Shown: positions 49,611-61,475, counted from the stretch's first letter. The stretch is DNA of 64,000 nucleotides from Caprella mutica (GCA_947561585.1 CANNZV010001192.1:186001-250000); one strand, 5' to 3'. The notes: generated by a model from the sequence alone, not told the origin. Numbers and translations are program-made.

Positions 49611-50212
49611 TCAATGGAATAATGAAGGAATGCCAATGGAATGAGACATCCAAAGTAAGAGGGAATATTGACGGAATACCTATGGAATGAGACATCCAAA
49701 GTAATAGGGAATATTGAAAGAATACCTATGGAATGAGACATCCAAAGTAAGAGGGAATATTGAAGGAATACCTATGAAATGAGACATCCAAAGTAAGAGG
49801 GAATATTGAAGGACAACCTATGGAATAAGACAACTAAAGGAAGAGGGAATATTGAAGGAATACCCTATGAAATGAGACATCCAAAGTAAGAGGGAATATT
49901 GAAGGAATACCTATGGAATGAGGCATCTAAAGGAAGAGGGAATATTGAAGGAATACCTATGGAATGAGAAATCCAAAGTAAGAGGGAATATTGAAGGAAT
50001 ACCTATGGAATGAGACATCTAAAGGAAGAGGGAATATTAAAGGAATACCTATGGAATAAGACAACTAAAGGAAGAGGGAATATTAAAGGAATACCTATGG
50101 AATAGGTCATCCAAAGGAAGAAGGAATATTGAAGGAATAACAATGGAATAAAACATCCAGAAGAAGAGGCCACGATGAAGGAATATCAATGGAATAAGTA
50201 ATTCAAAAGGAG
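49611..50212. repeat. 46-bp minisatellite, about 13 units
   Basis: The unit runs GAATACCTATGGAATGAGAC, then ATCCAAAGTAAGAGGGAATA, then TTGAAG (46 bp). Two variants interleave: ATGAGACATCCAAAGTAAG and ATAAGACAACTAAAGGAAG. Units at the edges are more diverged. The flanks are rich in GGAATATTCC words like repeat F. Confidence 0.9.
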
Positions 50213-50904
50213 GGAATAAATTAAATTAAATAACTGAGACTACAAGTGGCCGTGTGACACTAATCACTTGAGTGCATAATTCAATTGTCACATAGTTACA
50301 CACCAAGAAGTGCACCGTGAACAAATAACTTCGTATAAAAAATCTACGAATATTAAAACTTTAATTACAGGACACATTATTTAAATCTAGGTATTATCTA
50401 GGCCCCTTTGTACTGGTATGGAATGAAAGACACTAAACATACGTCAATCATTTTATTAAAATATCAAATAGCATATGATTTAGTAAGGGCTTAAATTAAT
50501 TAAACATAAATTAATTCCTGTGCAACTTTTTTACATGTTATAAAGGCTCAATCTATTTAGCTGAAAGTAATTTTCACTCGATATTTCTCACTTATTCTAT
50601 AGCATCATGGTTGTACTTTCACTTGCAAAGTTTTCAATTTTTATTAAGAAAGGCTCACAGGTTATTATCACCTTCTCATTTTCCTCTTCCATCTGTTAAT
50701 GCAGGCAACACTCAACAGTGCTATCGTCTCTTTTTGCAAAATTATTGACTACTACAATCGATTGGTGGTACCATAGCTTACTATGTGCCAACTATATAGT
50801 TCAAAGTCTTTTGTATTTGGTTCTTTACTTAACGTGGAGCAAATATATTCAATAGAGCAATTAATTTTGTCATTAATCTTAAATTCCTTCATATTCTCTA
50901 CTAT
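50213..50904. other. Non-coding, partial repeat E-like segment
   Basis: 50590-50740 contains TTATCACCTTCTCATTTTCC and a CAGGCAACACTCAACAGTGC block, loosely like the middle of repeat E. No gene; the frame running into the gap is not meaningful. Confidence 0.35.
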
Positions 50905-51849
50905 NNNNNNNNNNNNNNNNNNNNNNNNNNNNNNNNNNNNNNNNNNNNNNNNNNNNNNNNNNNNNNNNNNNNNNNNNNNNNNNNNNNNNNNNNNNNNNNN
51001 NNNNNNNNNNNNNNNNNNNNNNNNNNNNNNNNNNNNNNNNNNNNNNNNNNNNNNNNNNNNNNNNNNNNNNNNNNNNNNNNNNNNNNNNNNNNNNNNNNNN
51101 NNNNNNNNNNNNNNNNNNNNNNNNNNNNNNNNNNNNNNNNNNNNNNNNNNNNNNNNNNNNNNNNNNNNNNNNNNNNNNNNNNNNNNNNNNNNNNNNNNNN
51201 NNNNNNNNNNNNNNNNNNNNNNNNNNNNNNNNNNNNNNNNNNNNNNNNNNNNNNNNNNNNNNNNNNNNNNNNNNNNNNNNNNNNNNNNNNNNNNNNNNNN
51301 NNNNNNNNNNNNNNNNNNNNNNNNNNNNNNNNNNNNNNNNNNNNNNNNNNNNNNNNNNNNNNNNNNNNNNNNNNNNNNNNNNNNNNNNNNNNNNNNNNNN
51401 NNNNNNNNNNNNNNNNNNNNNNNNNNNNNNNNNNNNNNNNNNNNNNNNNNNNNNNNNNNNNNNNNNNNNNNNNNNNNNNNNNNNNNNNNNNNNNNNNNNN
51501 NNNNNNNNNNNNNNNNNNNNNNNNNNNNNNNNNNNNNNNNNNNNNNNNNNNNNNNNNNNNNNNNNNNNNNNNNNNNNNNNNNNNNNNNNNNNNNNNNNNN
51601 NNNNNNNNNNNNNNNNNNNNNNNNNNNNNNNNNNNNNNNNNNNNNNNNNNNNNNNNNNNNNNNNNNNNNNNNNNNNNNNNNNNNNNNNNNNNNNNNNNNN
51701 NNNNNNNNNNNNNNNNNNNNNNNNNNNNNNNNNNNNNNNNNNNNNNNNNNNNNNNNNNNNNNNNNNNNNNNNNNNNNNNNNNNNNNNNNNNNNNNNNNNN
51801 NNNNNNNNNNNNNNNNNNNNNNNNNNNNNNNNNNNNNNNNNNNNNNNNN
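50905..51849. other. Assembly gap, 945 N
   Basis: Unresolved bases. The gap lies a few hundred bases beyond a minisatellite, a common place for assembly breaks. Confidence 1.
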
Positions 51850-52224
51850 ATCAGTACTTAACTTTAAACTAAAATTTAAATTAGTTGAGTGATAACTGCT
51901 GTTGATTAAATATAAACAATGGTGTACATTCGTTAAACATTTACAATCACAATACTAACCTCTTTTTTTCTTGAATTGACACTAATTTAACTACTATCTA
52001 TTATAGCCCGTCTATTACGTCTGAACTGCAGTGCTGCAAGGCGAAAACTAAATTGGATAAAAATCATTTTGGGTACCTGATTCGCAACTTTTACTAGTTT
52101 CGGATTTCATAAAAACGAAATAAGTAATTTTTGTAGGAACTACTAATTTCTAATAGGGAGCCAGCGTTTAATTTGCTCATCCGAAACTCTATTCATTTAG
52201 ATCGATATTTTTAATTCACTAGGT
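51850..52224. other. Non-coding, no gene seen
   Basis: No supported feature. Confidence 0.3.
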
Positions 52225-52560
52225 TTCACTAGTATCTGCTTAAGAACAAAATGCCATATCGGTGACGTATTGAAATACAAGAGACTGGAAGAAGCAACCA
52301 GAAAGGAAAGTGAATTTTAGAAGAAGTCTCATCAGAAGTCAGTGACAATGCTCATGGATGCAGAAAAGCTCTGTGAAGGAGTTTTGTATGAACGGAAGAT
52401 GAAAATGGAAGCACATACCTATCACGGAAATCTAACACCTCATAGACACAGTTGTAGAGCTTAAACTCTTGCGCTACCCTCTAAAACTACAAGTAGCGTT
52501 AAAAATTAAATAGATGATAAAAATTAGAAGGGAACATATGAAATCCAAATTACAACAGTT
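52225..52560 (-). repeat. Dispersed repeat E, copy 3
   Basis: Reverse of the 37.5 and 38.1 kb copies: AAGAACAAAATGCCATATC, CTCATGGATGCAGAAAAGCT, CGCTACCCTCTAAAACTAC and AAGTAGCGTTAAAAATTAAA match in order on the opposite strand. Confidence 0.7.
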
Positions 52561-52689
52561 CATCTCACAAACCCACGTTTATTAGTTTTCAAATTAGACA
52601 ACCAAATTCTAAAGAAATAGAAAAATTCATCGTTCGATTCCATTGACATTCCTTTGTTGTTTGAAATGCATACTTTAAATTTCCCATCT

Positions 52690-53150
52690 TCCAGGAACAT
52701 TCCTTCATATTACCCAATGGGATATATTCCTTATCAAAAATATTGAAATAGTTCCAGGGATATTCAAAAGTATTTCTTAGGAAGTAAAATTTTTCATTCG
52801 ATTCCTGTTACATTCCGTCATTGTTTCAGTAATAATACTGTAGATCCCAAACGTTCCAGGGATATTCCTTCGTTTTATTTTTGGGAATACTATTATACGT
52901 AACTAGCTTGATAATTCTTGGGATATTTATGGGATATTCAGAATGGAATACTATCAAAAATATATATTCCAAGAATATTCCAATTTGTTTCGCATGGAAT
53001 ACTATAGAAATATGATATTCCCTGAATATCCTAGGATGATATCTGACCGAATACTGTAACTCCCCAATATTCCTGGAATATTCCCTCGTATAAGAATTTG
53101 AATACTATCCAATATTATTGTTACAGGAATATCCCTTCATCATCAAACTG
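52690..53150 (+). repeat. Dispersed repeat F, copy 2
   Basis: Colinear with 43316-43785 and better preserved, with GGGATATTCC / GGAATATTCC words about every 40-50 bp. It ends just before the gypsy relic. Confidence 0.7.
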
Positions 53151-53199
53151 TGAGTGCAGACTAGGAGGGAATAATGTAGATATGAAGGGAATATGCCAG

Positions 53200-53510
53200 G
53201 CATAAAACCTTCTTGCCCGGGAAATCTGTTCGTCGAGTCTCTTTTCTCAAATGGTCATTCTGAATATATTGTATGCCTTCTGATGTTACTAAATATCCAT
53301 AAAACTCGATTTTAGTGTTAAAGAAGGAACACTTCTCCAGCTTCAGTTTTAATTGAGTTTTACGCAAATTTGATAGTACCTCACTAATATATTCTAGGTA
53401 CTGTTCGTTAGACTTGCTGAAAATCAAAATGTTGTCTATAATTACGAAACAAAACTCCACTAGGACTTGATTCAACGCTTTCGCCATTCTACTTCATAGA
53501 GGTATCCAGA
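53200..53510 (-). pseudogene. Ty3/gypsy reverse transcriptase fragment
   Basis: Minus-strand frame with MAKALNQVL, then FVIIDNILIFSKSNEQ, EYISEVLSNLRKTQLKLKLE, KCSFFNTKIEFYGYLVTSEG. This is the gypsy RT palm from the active site to the thumb border. The catalytic YIDD is IIDN here, so a required aspartate is lost. The downstream sequence loses similarity at about 53223. Together with the gag piece to its right it is the remnant of one internally deleted element. Confidence 0.85.
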
Positions 53511-53689
53511 AGTCCTTTTTTCGATATTCGAATGCCAATTTTTTTTAGCGTGCTAACTTTCCAATTCAGACAAGGAGTCATCGCCACTGTTCCTTTTCAG
53601 TTTTTCGCATGTATGTTGATTACCACTATATTTTGTTAAAATACTCTGGTCTATCATCTACAATTTTCCTTGAAAATCCTTCCTTTCTA

Positions 53690-54000
53690 CTGATCTCATC
53701 GGATTATTATTTGTTTTGCAATCCCTAGCATAATTTCCTTCCCTATTACACTTATAACATCGCCGGGGTAATATTTGTAGTTACTGTGCACATTTGTACC
53801 TCAGCTTGACTGTAGTATATATCTACCTCGATATCGGTCATTTCGATTCTTCTCTAGGGAAATCACACTCTTGGTTCGAATTGACCGCTCTCTTCCTTGA
53901 AATGATTGATCTTGGATTATGTTTGACTCTTCATGTTGTTTCCATCGAGAAGTTGTAATTTGTTTCGCGACGCTCTTTGAGCTATTTGACGTTATCTTTT
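53690..54000 (-). pseudogene. Ty3/gypsy gag relic with altered zinc knuckle
   Basis: On the minus strand 53718-53759 encodes CYKCNREGNYARDC, a CCHC knuckle in which the histidine position is Asn. Upstream (53760-54000) lies worn Gag-like sequence with several stops. Protease and the start of RT are missing between this and 53510, so about 1 kb of the element has been deleted. No LTR found. Confidence 0.6.
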
Positions 54001-54246
54001 GAGCTAACGCCAGCGCTCTTAATTGAGGTCAATAATCTGATCACACTTAATAGTATCATTCATAGCTTATGGAATATCCGGTTTGAATTCTTGAAAACAT
54101 TGTTAGGTATTTGGTGGCCCAAAACTATATTAAAATTGAATTTACATAAAAATGTAGCATCAGGTTAATAACATTTTTTTTTTAGTTCATCAATTATTAT
54201 CATTATCCTTAAGTGTAAATAAAATCCTTTTTTTCTATAATTCCAG

Positions 54247-54438
54247 CAGCAGTTTCTGTGTTCGTCTCGGCGTACTCTCTTTTGGCCATCTCCATGGACC
54301 GGTGGTACATGGCTATTATTTACCCTTTACGTCCTCGCTTTACTAAGATACAGGCTAGGCTCATCATCTTGCTGGTGTGGATCATGGCTCTAATAACTTG
54401 CTTACATGTGGCACTAGTTTCTGATGTTCAAGTACCAG
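54247..54438 (+). CDS. Class A neuropeptide GPCR, single internal exon (TM3 end to TM4)
   Basis: An acceptor (TTCCAG, 54241-54246) and a donor (CCAG|GTGAGC, 54439) bound a 192-nt exon. The translation runs AVSVFVSAYSLLAISMDRW, YMAIIYPLRPRFTKIQ, ARLIILLVWIMALITCLHVA and ends in SDVQVP. That is the cytoplasmic end of helix 3, the DR motif, intracellular loop 2 with the conserved PL, and helix 4 with its Trp. The IYPLRPR loop resembles insect RYamide/NPY-like and tachykinin-like receptors; the subfamily cannot be fixed from one exon. The receptor would sit in the plasma membrane and couple to G proteins. The motif is DRWYMAII rather than the usual DRY(I/M)AI, one residue longer. Other exons are not visible in the window; they may be outside it or in the gap. 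Confidence 0.78.
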
Positions 54439-54694
54439 GTGAGCAAAAAAAAATGGTTTGATATGAATACTTTTTACATTTATGTCTCAGATTAAACATC
54501 AGGAAAAAAAGAAAAATTTCAGTTTTTAATATGGCTAAATAAACTGAAAGAAAGATTTTAATGTCTATATCGTAATTCGTTTTAAATAGAATATGAACTC
54601 TCCTCGCGAATATTGGAAATGCATTACCTTTCTTCTAATGAACAAAATATATGTAAATATCAAATGATACTTATTTACGGACTGAAATGCCTTA
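54439..54694. other. Intron start after the GPCR exon
   Basis: Begins GTGAGC; AT-rich. Confidence 0.5.
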
Positions 54695-54900
54695 AGGCCT
54701 TGTTACACGGTGCGAGCAAACATGCGAGTTGGCCTAGACAGTTACTGAAGTGCAGCTACTCGCACAGTGTGACTGAATCAGTCGAGTAGCTGTTTTGAAA
54801 ATTCAATGCGATGAACATTGAGATACTGGCATGCGAGTACAGTGGGACAGCTGCTGTCCACTGTCACGACAGTAACTCGCACCGTGTAAGAAAACCTTTA
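54692..54900. mobile_element. PIF/Harbinger-like MITE, 203 bp, TTA target duplication
   Basis: TTA at 54692-54694 and 54898-54900 flanks an element whose ends read AGGCCTTGTTACACGGTGCG and, inward from the right, AGGTTTTCTTACACGGTGCG. The matching continues to GAG. It is less AT-rich than its surroundings and has no ORF. A 3-bp TTA duplication is typical of PIF/Harbinger-derived MITEs. It lies in the presumed intron downstream of the GPCR exon. Confidence 0.8.
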
Positions 54901-57900
54901 CACGTCAGTATTGTCATGAATGCTATTAAAAATTATTTATTTTAATGTCGCTGAACGTAAAGCTTCACAATTAATAATTCTGTCATAGAATTCGATAAAT
55001 CAAATTTACCTTCACAATCCTGTAGGAACAACTAAAACAATTTAGTTTATTATACTTTATAGATGGAAAAGTGATGTATTTTTCTTTATGGACAGAAGAT
55101 TAAAGGTAATGTAATAAAAGTTTGTATACTGAATTATCAACTTTGTCATGTTATTTATTTAAAAAAATGAATTGCAAATATTTTGGCTGATTAAAACCAA
55201 TTCGTATGCTTCAACCTTCCCAAAAATCACTTCATTTCGTAACCCGAGAAAAAAATATCTTCCATCTGTTTACTTCCATAAATTTTTAAACTTGAAAAAG
55301 TATTTTATAAAATGTTAACAGCTGACAAGTGAATTTTTAGTACTCTGAAGTTGGGGTCAAATTATTTTCTGAGAGCTTGGAGCTAACGTATAAATATTTT
55401 TTTATACTACCACGTGCCGCTACAAATTATCTCAAAGATATATTTAGGACAAAAAATGAGATGCGCTGGTCTTCAATAATTAGGTTGTAAAAAACAAAGA
55501 AACAAATGGAAAACACAATAAAAACACATTGTTATGAAACCAGTTATGCTATGATAAAAAGTTCATCTCTAAAATTTTATGATTTACATTCATATCTGTG
55601 CTAATCGTGAATGGGTCGTTATACTCTCACATATTCTACTAGTGTGAAAGCTTATATGAATTATAAAATTGAATTAATTGATTATTATAGTCCTAAATAA
55701 TACCATAACAAAGCCTGACACGAAAACTAAAAACGATAATATCCATCTTGTTTCTCAATCATAAATTAATTAATGAGAATGGAAACAAAAATAAGAATAA
55801 AACAGTAGAAAATTCAGAAATCTATAATATCAAATTAAAACTTTACATTTAATTCAATTATATTTATGCACATACTGATAAGTGTGTATGTACACTAGTA
55901 ATTGAAATTATATTTTCAAATGCAAATATAACTGTGACTATCAGAAATTAAATATCAACAACAATTTATTTGAAACAAAGGGATTTTATCAGTTTATTTC
56001 TATAATTCTTACTCCATTCTTTTAACATTACATTTTTAATATCAATTTTGTTCTGTATATGAAGTCATTTGAAGCACAAAAATTTTGTGAAGCTACGGTT
56101 GTGAAACTTTGTACATATATATAAAATTAAATTAAGTTTTGTTTCTGTTTATGATTTTTTTTCGAGTTTACGAGTTTCGAACGAGTAACACGAGTCTTGA
56201 ACCAATTTGAAAAAAACAATTACCCCCAAAGTTTTGAAAATAGGGAACAGCGGTTTTTTGCTTTCGATGCTTCTATGAATTCTCTACAACATGTAGCAAA
56301 CAAAATTTTGATTTTAGAAGTTATTTATCGGAATTTTTCGGAATTCCGAAAATTTCTTTTTTTTTCAAATATTGAAGTTCAAAATCAAACATATATTTGC
56401 TACATATTGTTGAAAATTCGAAAAGTAAAACATTTTCAATTATTCAGGAGAGCAATATTAATAGAAAATAACAAAAAAAAAAATTTTGTTGTTATTTTTG
56501 TTAAGGCCGGTATTGTCCACTCGAAGGTGGTGTCATCAGACGCCACCTGATTCACTGTGGTAAAGTTCGACACAAAAACACTAACAAGAAGAGACAACCA
56601 ATATCGACTAGTTTATCGATTTTTACTTCCTAACCCATCTCTTCAAATCCCCCTCCACTGTATCGGGAGTTAGTTAGCGATGTGATATTTTACCTACCTG
56701 AGTGTTAGAACACTAGGAAGACTTTAGCGAAGAAAAAAATATTTGGATCAAAAAACAGAAAATGGCTGGGACTGTCCCCTCAATAGTCACAAAAGGACAA
56801 TGTATATTTTAACTTTAACCCTTCTCTGGCCCATAGCGGAAATATCCATCATGTTACAAACTTAACGTGGGAACATGACTGAAATTTCTGTCATGCTTCT
56901 ATAATGTATATTTCAGAAGAGAAGTCAACGAACTAACATACACATAATAGCTTGGACCACGAATGTGTTAAAATGACATATATATATTTTCATGGCTTCT
57001 ACAGATGCCGTCTGGTGCGAAAGGTTTAAATAAAAATTCAATTTTTTAAATATTTATAACCGACATGTAGTTGTATTTTACAATACAGTCTGTGATTTTT
57101 TAATATTTATAAGTACCATGTATCCCATAGCTGCAGTTCCTAGTTAGAGTTTCACTATTTCACCCGTGTAACTATTTAGAATCTTTTAAGTCAGTTTCAC
57201 ACATGTGTTAATAAATTTTGTAAGAGCAGTGAAATTAAGTTATGTCCATTGAAATGATACGGTTGTGTACTGTGCAGCCGACTAATACCAAGATGTAAGT
57301 TATTATCTTCTGTTGTTACTGTGCTTATACTGTTTTTGATTAATGTTTTTTATATCGTGATGTTGATTGAATCTATTTTAAGTCTGCCTTTTCTTTTTTG
57401 GTAGAATTTAATACTTTCTGAAAACTTAAAGGAAAAGATAATATACTGCTGAATGATTTAATTCGAAGATATCAATTCTCTTAAAGCAGTATAGTTATTA
57501 ATGCATTAAAACTCTTTTTAGAGTGTTATTTCAACTACTTTCTTTGGAAATATAAATCCGGGCTCTAGTTATTATTCACTGGCAAATAATATCGATAATT
57601 GTTCTATTGATGTATAAGTTGAATTATATTATTTACCTAGCTGTGATCTACAAAAAAAATCACTTACAATAATTGATTGGGAAAAGGAATGAAAGGGGAA
57701 TATCCTCATTGATATAATATTTGATTGGTCAAACTCGCATTACGATAATCTTTGAGACATTGAATAGGAATGCACACCGTTGTAACCGACACGGTGACAT
57801 TGCCAAGCCAGAAAAACGGTGTGAATTTGGAAATGAATTTTACATTTTGTGTATAATTATTCACGATTGGAATCTCACAGAGAAATCATTCTATATCCAT

Positions 57901-58059
57901 TAGAGAGATGAATGAAAAATTAATTGAACACTCTTGAATGGAGTAATTTCCATAAGAATTTAAAATGGTTAGCTATGTGTTCAACTATATACGTGGGGGT
58001 TAAAAAACTTAGTTGTTATTTATAAACCAACGGTACTGTATTTTGTCAAGTTTAAAGTA
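54901..58059. other. Long non-coding stretch, probably intron of the GPCR gene
   Basis: No further receptor exon found. A near-perfect hairpin (AGGTGGTGTC, ATCA, GACGCCACCT) sits near 56525-56548. The frame at 56197-56550 has no recognised domain and may be a repeat. Confidence 0.35.
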
Positions 58060-59250
58060 TACAGGGTAGCGCAAAAAAACGAAACCCATTTTCAAATTAG
58101 TTTATTTTACAAACTAGCTAGAAATTTTCTGAAACCATAGATTTATTCGTAAAGTTTTTCTGCATCTTTCATGAAAATCTGGTAAATTTACGACTAAAAT
58201 TAAACAACCTGCAACAAATTGAAAAAAAATTAAATAAAAAGGGCTTGCTCGAGGACGAAAAATACAAAAAGACTTCAGAATAGGTCTAATATATTTCCAT
58301 ATGGTAGTAGTAAAAATTAAAAAAAAAATTTCATTCAATTAACGTTTTGTTCATCGACTCTTTCATTCATGGAATTACTTCTTCATCGCCAATCACGATG
58401 TCTTCTCCAAAACGAGCATTTCTTTGCAGAAACCATTTTGCAAAATTTAAACTGTTCGGTATATCAGTTCTAAGAGTTCGAGCCTTACATGCTTCTTGAT
58501 AGGACGATACTTCACATCGTGTTTAACAATTATTTGGTGTAATGTGTCTTTAGTGATGTCTGTCAAATTCATTCCTTCTGATTGATATGTTTGGATTCTC
58601 AATAAATTGTTTTTGAATATGATTAATGTTTTCATGTGTTCGTTCTGTTCTTCTTCGACCTAATCGCTTTTGTTTAAAATATACTGGTTTCTTCAGTTTT
58701 GAACTTATTAATATAAGTCAATATGGTTTTTGTAGTTGATGAAAATCTTTCCTGAAAGTCATGTTCAAAATGAGGTTGAACCTGTTTAAAGCTTCCAGTG
58801 TTTAAATAACTTATCACAACAAAAACTCTGTTCTTTTGAAAGCTGCATTTTGAGGGCTTAGAATGGGAGATAAAAATTAATGGCGAACTGATCTTATTAA
58901 CGATGTCAATTTTATATCAAACATCAATTCTCAAATTATAATTATGGTTTTAATTGTCTTATTTTCTACAGAAAATGAAATAATTTAATGTTTTTACATC
59001 CATATGAAATGAATTATTACTATTGTGATTTTTGTTCGAATATTTCGTCCCCGCGCAAGCTCTTTTGATTTACCTTATTTTAATTCGCTGCAGGATGTTT
59101 AATTTTTGTCTTAACTTTAACAGATTTTCAAAATAGATGAAGCAAAAGTAAAGGAATAAAATGATGTTTTTAGAAAATTTCTAGCTTTAATAGTTTGTAA
59201 AATAAACAAGTTTGGAAATGGGTTTCCTTTTTTTTGCGCCACCCTGTATA
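58058..59250 (-). mobile_element. Tc1/mariner-superfamily element with long inverted ends and TA duplication
   Basis: TA at 58058-58059 and 59249-59250 flanks 58060-59248. The ends read TACAGGGTAGCGCAAAAAAA (left) and TACAGGGTGGCGCAAAAAAA (right, inward). Similarity extends for about 70 bp through GAAACCCATTT, a GTTTATTTTACAAACTA block and CTAGAAATTTTC. A minus-strand transposase relic lies inside. The TA duplication and CAGGG-type ends place it in Tc1/mariner. Confidence 0.9.
58320..58860 (-). pseudogene. Mariner-type transposase relic
   Basis: A possible start is at 58846-58848 (MQLSKEQ), then after a one-base shift VFVVISYLNTGSFKQVQPHF, the usual helix-turn-helix start of these transposases. 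Further on are MNLTDITKD, a KHDVKYRPIKKHVRLELLE segment, and near 58380-58440 FAKWF-like and DIVIGDEE pieces, where DE would be the first catalytic aspartate region. Stops and frameshifts interrupt every part. It is inside and collinear with the element above. Confidence 0.7.
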
Positions 59251-59284
59251 TACTAAACTAATGTGTACTAAATTCCACGTGCGC

Positions 59285-59363
59285 GGACATTTGGCCGAAA
59301 GACAATTGGCCGAAAATACATTTGTCGTAAATTTGACCGAACGGAGAACATTTGGCCGAAAGA
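59285..59363. repeat. Phrase array 1: ACATTTGGCCGAAAG, 15-bp period
   Basis: Consecutive units GACATTTGGCCGAAA, GACAATTGGCCGAAA, ATACATTTGTCGTAA, ATTTGACCGAACGG and AGAACATTTGGCCGAA are 15, 15, 15, 14 and 16 nt long. No opposite partner identified. Confidence 0.8.
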
Positions 59364-59404
59364 TTTTTATTCAATGTAACTGAATACTATTACGAACTCC
59401 GTTT

Positions 59405-59635
59405 ATTTTAATTATAATTTTTATTTCCATGGAATTTAGAGATTTTTTATAGAAAAGAAATTAAATTTTAATATATACATAATGTGTATCCATAGTACGA
59501 ACTGCAGCCTCCGGTTATTTATTATTAAATAAACGATTTTCTTCTTCCCATCAAATTTAAAGTTATTTTATAGAGAGGAAAATTAATTTTAATGTGTACA
59601 TATTGCCTATCCATGTTACAAACGGTTTTAGGAAT
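59405..59635. repeat. Diverged direct duplication of about 80 bp
   Basis: About 59425-59505 and 59555-59630 share TTTATAGAAAAGAAATTAAA-like, TTTTAATNTNTACATA and ATCCATNNTACNAAC words. It lies between phrase arrays 1 and 2. Confidence 0.5.
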
Positions 59636-59639
59636 TTTT

Positions 59640-59699
59640 GCCGTTGGAAAATTCACCGTCGGAATTTTCGCCGTTGGAAAATTCGCTGTTAGGAAAATT
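59640..59699. repeat. Phrase array 2: GCCGTTGGAAAATTC, four 15-bp units
   Basis: GCCGTTGGAAAATTC, ACCGTCGGAATTTTC, GCCGTTGGAAAATTC, GCTGTTAGGAAAATT: exactly four 15-nt units. It may pair with array 6 at 62239-62330, whose reverse complement also contains AATTCACCG. Confidence 0.85.
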
Positions 59700-60540
59700 A
59701 TAAAATAAACCAATTTGTTAAATAACTATACGACTGAAAATATTAGACAATTTTAGAATTTTTTTTATAAGAATTTATAATTGTAAATATTAATTGTAGG
59801 TGATTATTTGATATTGTATATCTGATAAAACTAAGATTCCTAAAATTTATGTTAACTGTTCATATATTTAATGTATATTTAAATCAATAATCATATAATT
59901 TTGTATCACGAGAGGTCGCTGTATAATATTTGGAGTGTTTTGATTTGTTGACTAAATAGTCGAAGCTAATTTCTTTGTTAAAAAAAGTTCAGTAAAGATG
60001 AATAAGATAATTGCTGATAGTCAGCTGTGTTTTGGCTAATCCCATTCGGTTTGTAACACTCCCTCTCTTAAGTGTTTGTGTTCCTGTGTGTTTAATATTG
60101 TGAATTTAAGATTGGAATTTCTAATTATTGTACTATTCTGAGTTATTGTAGTAACCAAACTGTTACTCTACGTTGCCACACGTCACCACAGTAGAATTAT
60201 TTCCTAATTCACGTGATTTATGCCGTTACTTAAATTTTTTTAACTTTTAAATACGAACATAAATTTGGAATTTATGTAGGAACAAAGTCAAAATAGGCCA
60301 GTAATTTTAAAGGAATGACATGAAAGACATAAAGTAACTTAAAAAGGATGTGCTTAGAAAATATACATCAAACCCATTAGCGTTAAGAAAAGGGTCTCAT
60401 TTGCGCGTTAAACATTATTTTATGGAGACCTTAGCGGAACTGCCTGTAACACTCAATGAAAGAGCACTGAATAAATCCGTTTTTCAAATTTAATAGAATT
60501 ACAAATCTTAATAGTCATTCTATTTCCACAGATACAACAA
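59700..60540. other. Non-coding, no gene seen
   Basis: AT-rich sequence between phrase arrays. Confidence 0.3.
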
Positions 60541-60614
60541 AAATGCCAACAGGGAAAGTGCCCACAAGGAATATAACACACAGGTATAAAAGCCCACAGG
60601 AAAAAATCCACAAC
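60541..60614 (+). repeat. Phrase array 3: GCCCACAGGAAAA type, left outer arm
   Basis: Units of 15 nt such as AAGTGCCCACAAGGA, ATATAACACACAGGT and ATAAAAGCCCACAGG. It is the reverse-complement counterpart of array 5 at 61951-62104. Confidence 0.8.
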
Positions 60615-60740
60615 TACCTAATATTTGTAATACAGAAAAACATAAAGGTGTTTTAAATAAGGGCATAAGTTGTTTTTAATTTATTTTAGTATAGGGTTTA
60701 ACGTCTGCTTTCAGCCATTTCGACTATGCATATAAGGGTT

Positions 60741-60851
60741 CTAGGTGAATTCCTCCATGGAAAATTCGACCAGGAAGCTTTCACCGCAGGAAAGTTCCAC
60801 CACGAAATATTAGACTGCCTGAAAATTCCACCATGGAAAGTTTCACCGCAT
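60741..60851 (+). repeat. Phrase array 4a: CACCATGGAAAGTTTC type, left inner arm
   Basis: Units CTCCATGGAAAATTC, GACCAGGAAGCTTTC, ACCGCAGGAAAGTTC and CACCACGAAATATTA (15 nt each), then two of 16 nt. Confidence 0.85.
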
Positions 60852-61475
60852 AATGTTGGATTTCATTTACAGAAAGTATGATATTAAATAAAACTCATTT
60901 AAAAGAAAAATGTATTTTCGTGGTAACAGGGCAACAGCTTAGTAGTTAAAAAGTTAAGAAATTATAAGAATAGGTTATGCTAAGTCAAGGTCTAACGGAT
61001 AAGCTACGGCGAATTGATTGAAGGAGACGATTGATTAAAAGAGTATCTTTAGAAGTTTAAATATCGATTAATAAAATTTTAATAACGTTTAAATTGTGAA
61101 ACTTTCAACATATAAAGTTCCGCTGCTACACTGTTCTACAATTTAGATCTTGTTTGATTCTCCATCAAATTATAGACATATATATGTTGAAACTCAAATT
61201 AAAGATAATATTTTGTCATACAAATTTCATTTTGTATAATTATCTATCAGCCAAATTTTCAATTGTACCGATATATATTTCAATTTAATTCTACCACGCT
61301 AAAATCTGAAACTTAGAAATAAGAAAGATTCACTAATTTATAATTAAAACTAACCTAGATCCATGGAAATACATTATATGGTCTAATTTCACTGAATCTT
61401 AGATCAATTATGAGAGTAACTTCAATTATATATAGTACGTATAATTGAAGTTATTCTCATATTTGATAATTTAAC

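Noticed and set aside
50783..51892. Long open frame crossing the N run
   Set aside because: It is open only because unknown bases contain no stops; real sequence on either side is short and not protein-like.
53860..53890. GGTTCGAA tRNA T-loop-like word
   Set aside because: No cloverleaf can be built around it; it lies in the gypsy gag relic.
56197..56550. 117-residue plus-strand frame
   Set aside because: No recognisable domain, AT-driven composition and no splice or promoter context; it may be part of a repeat.
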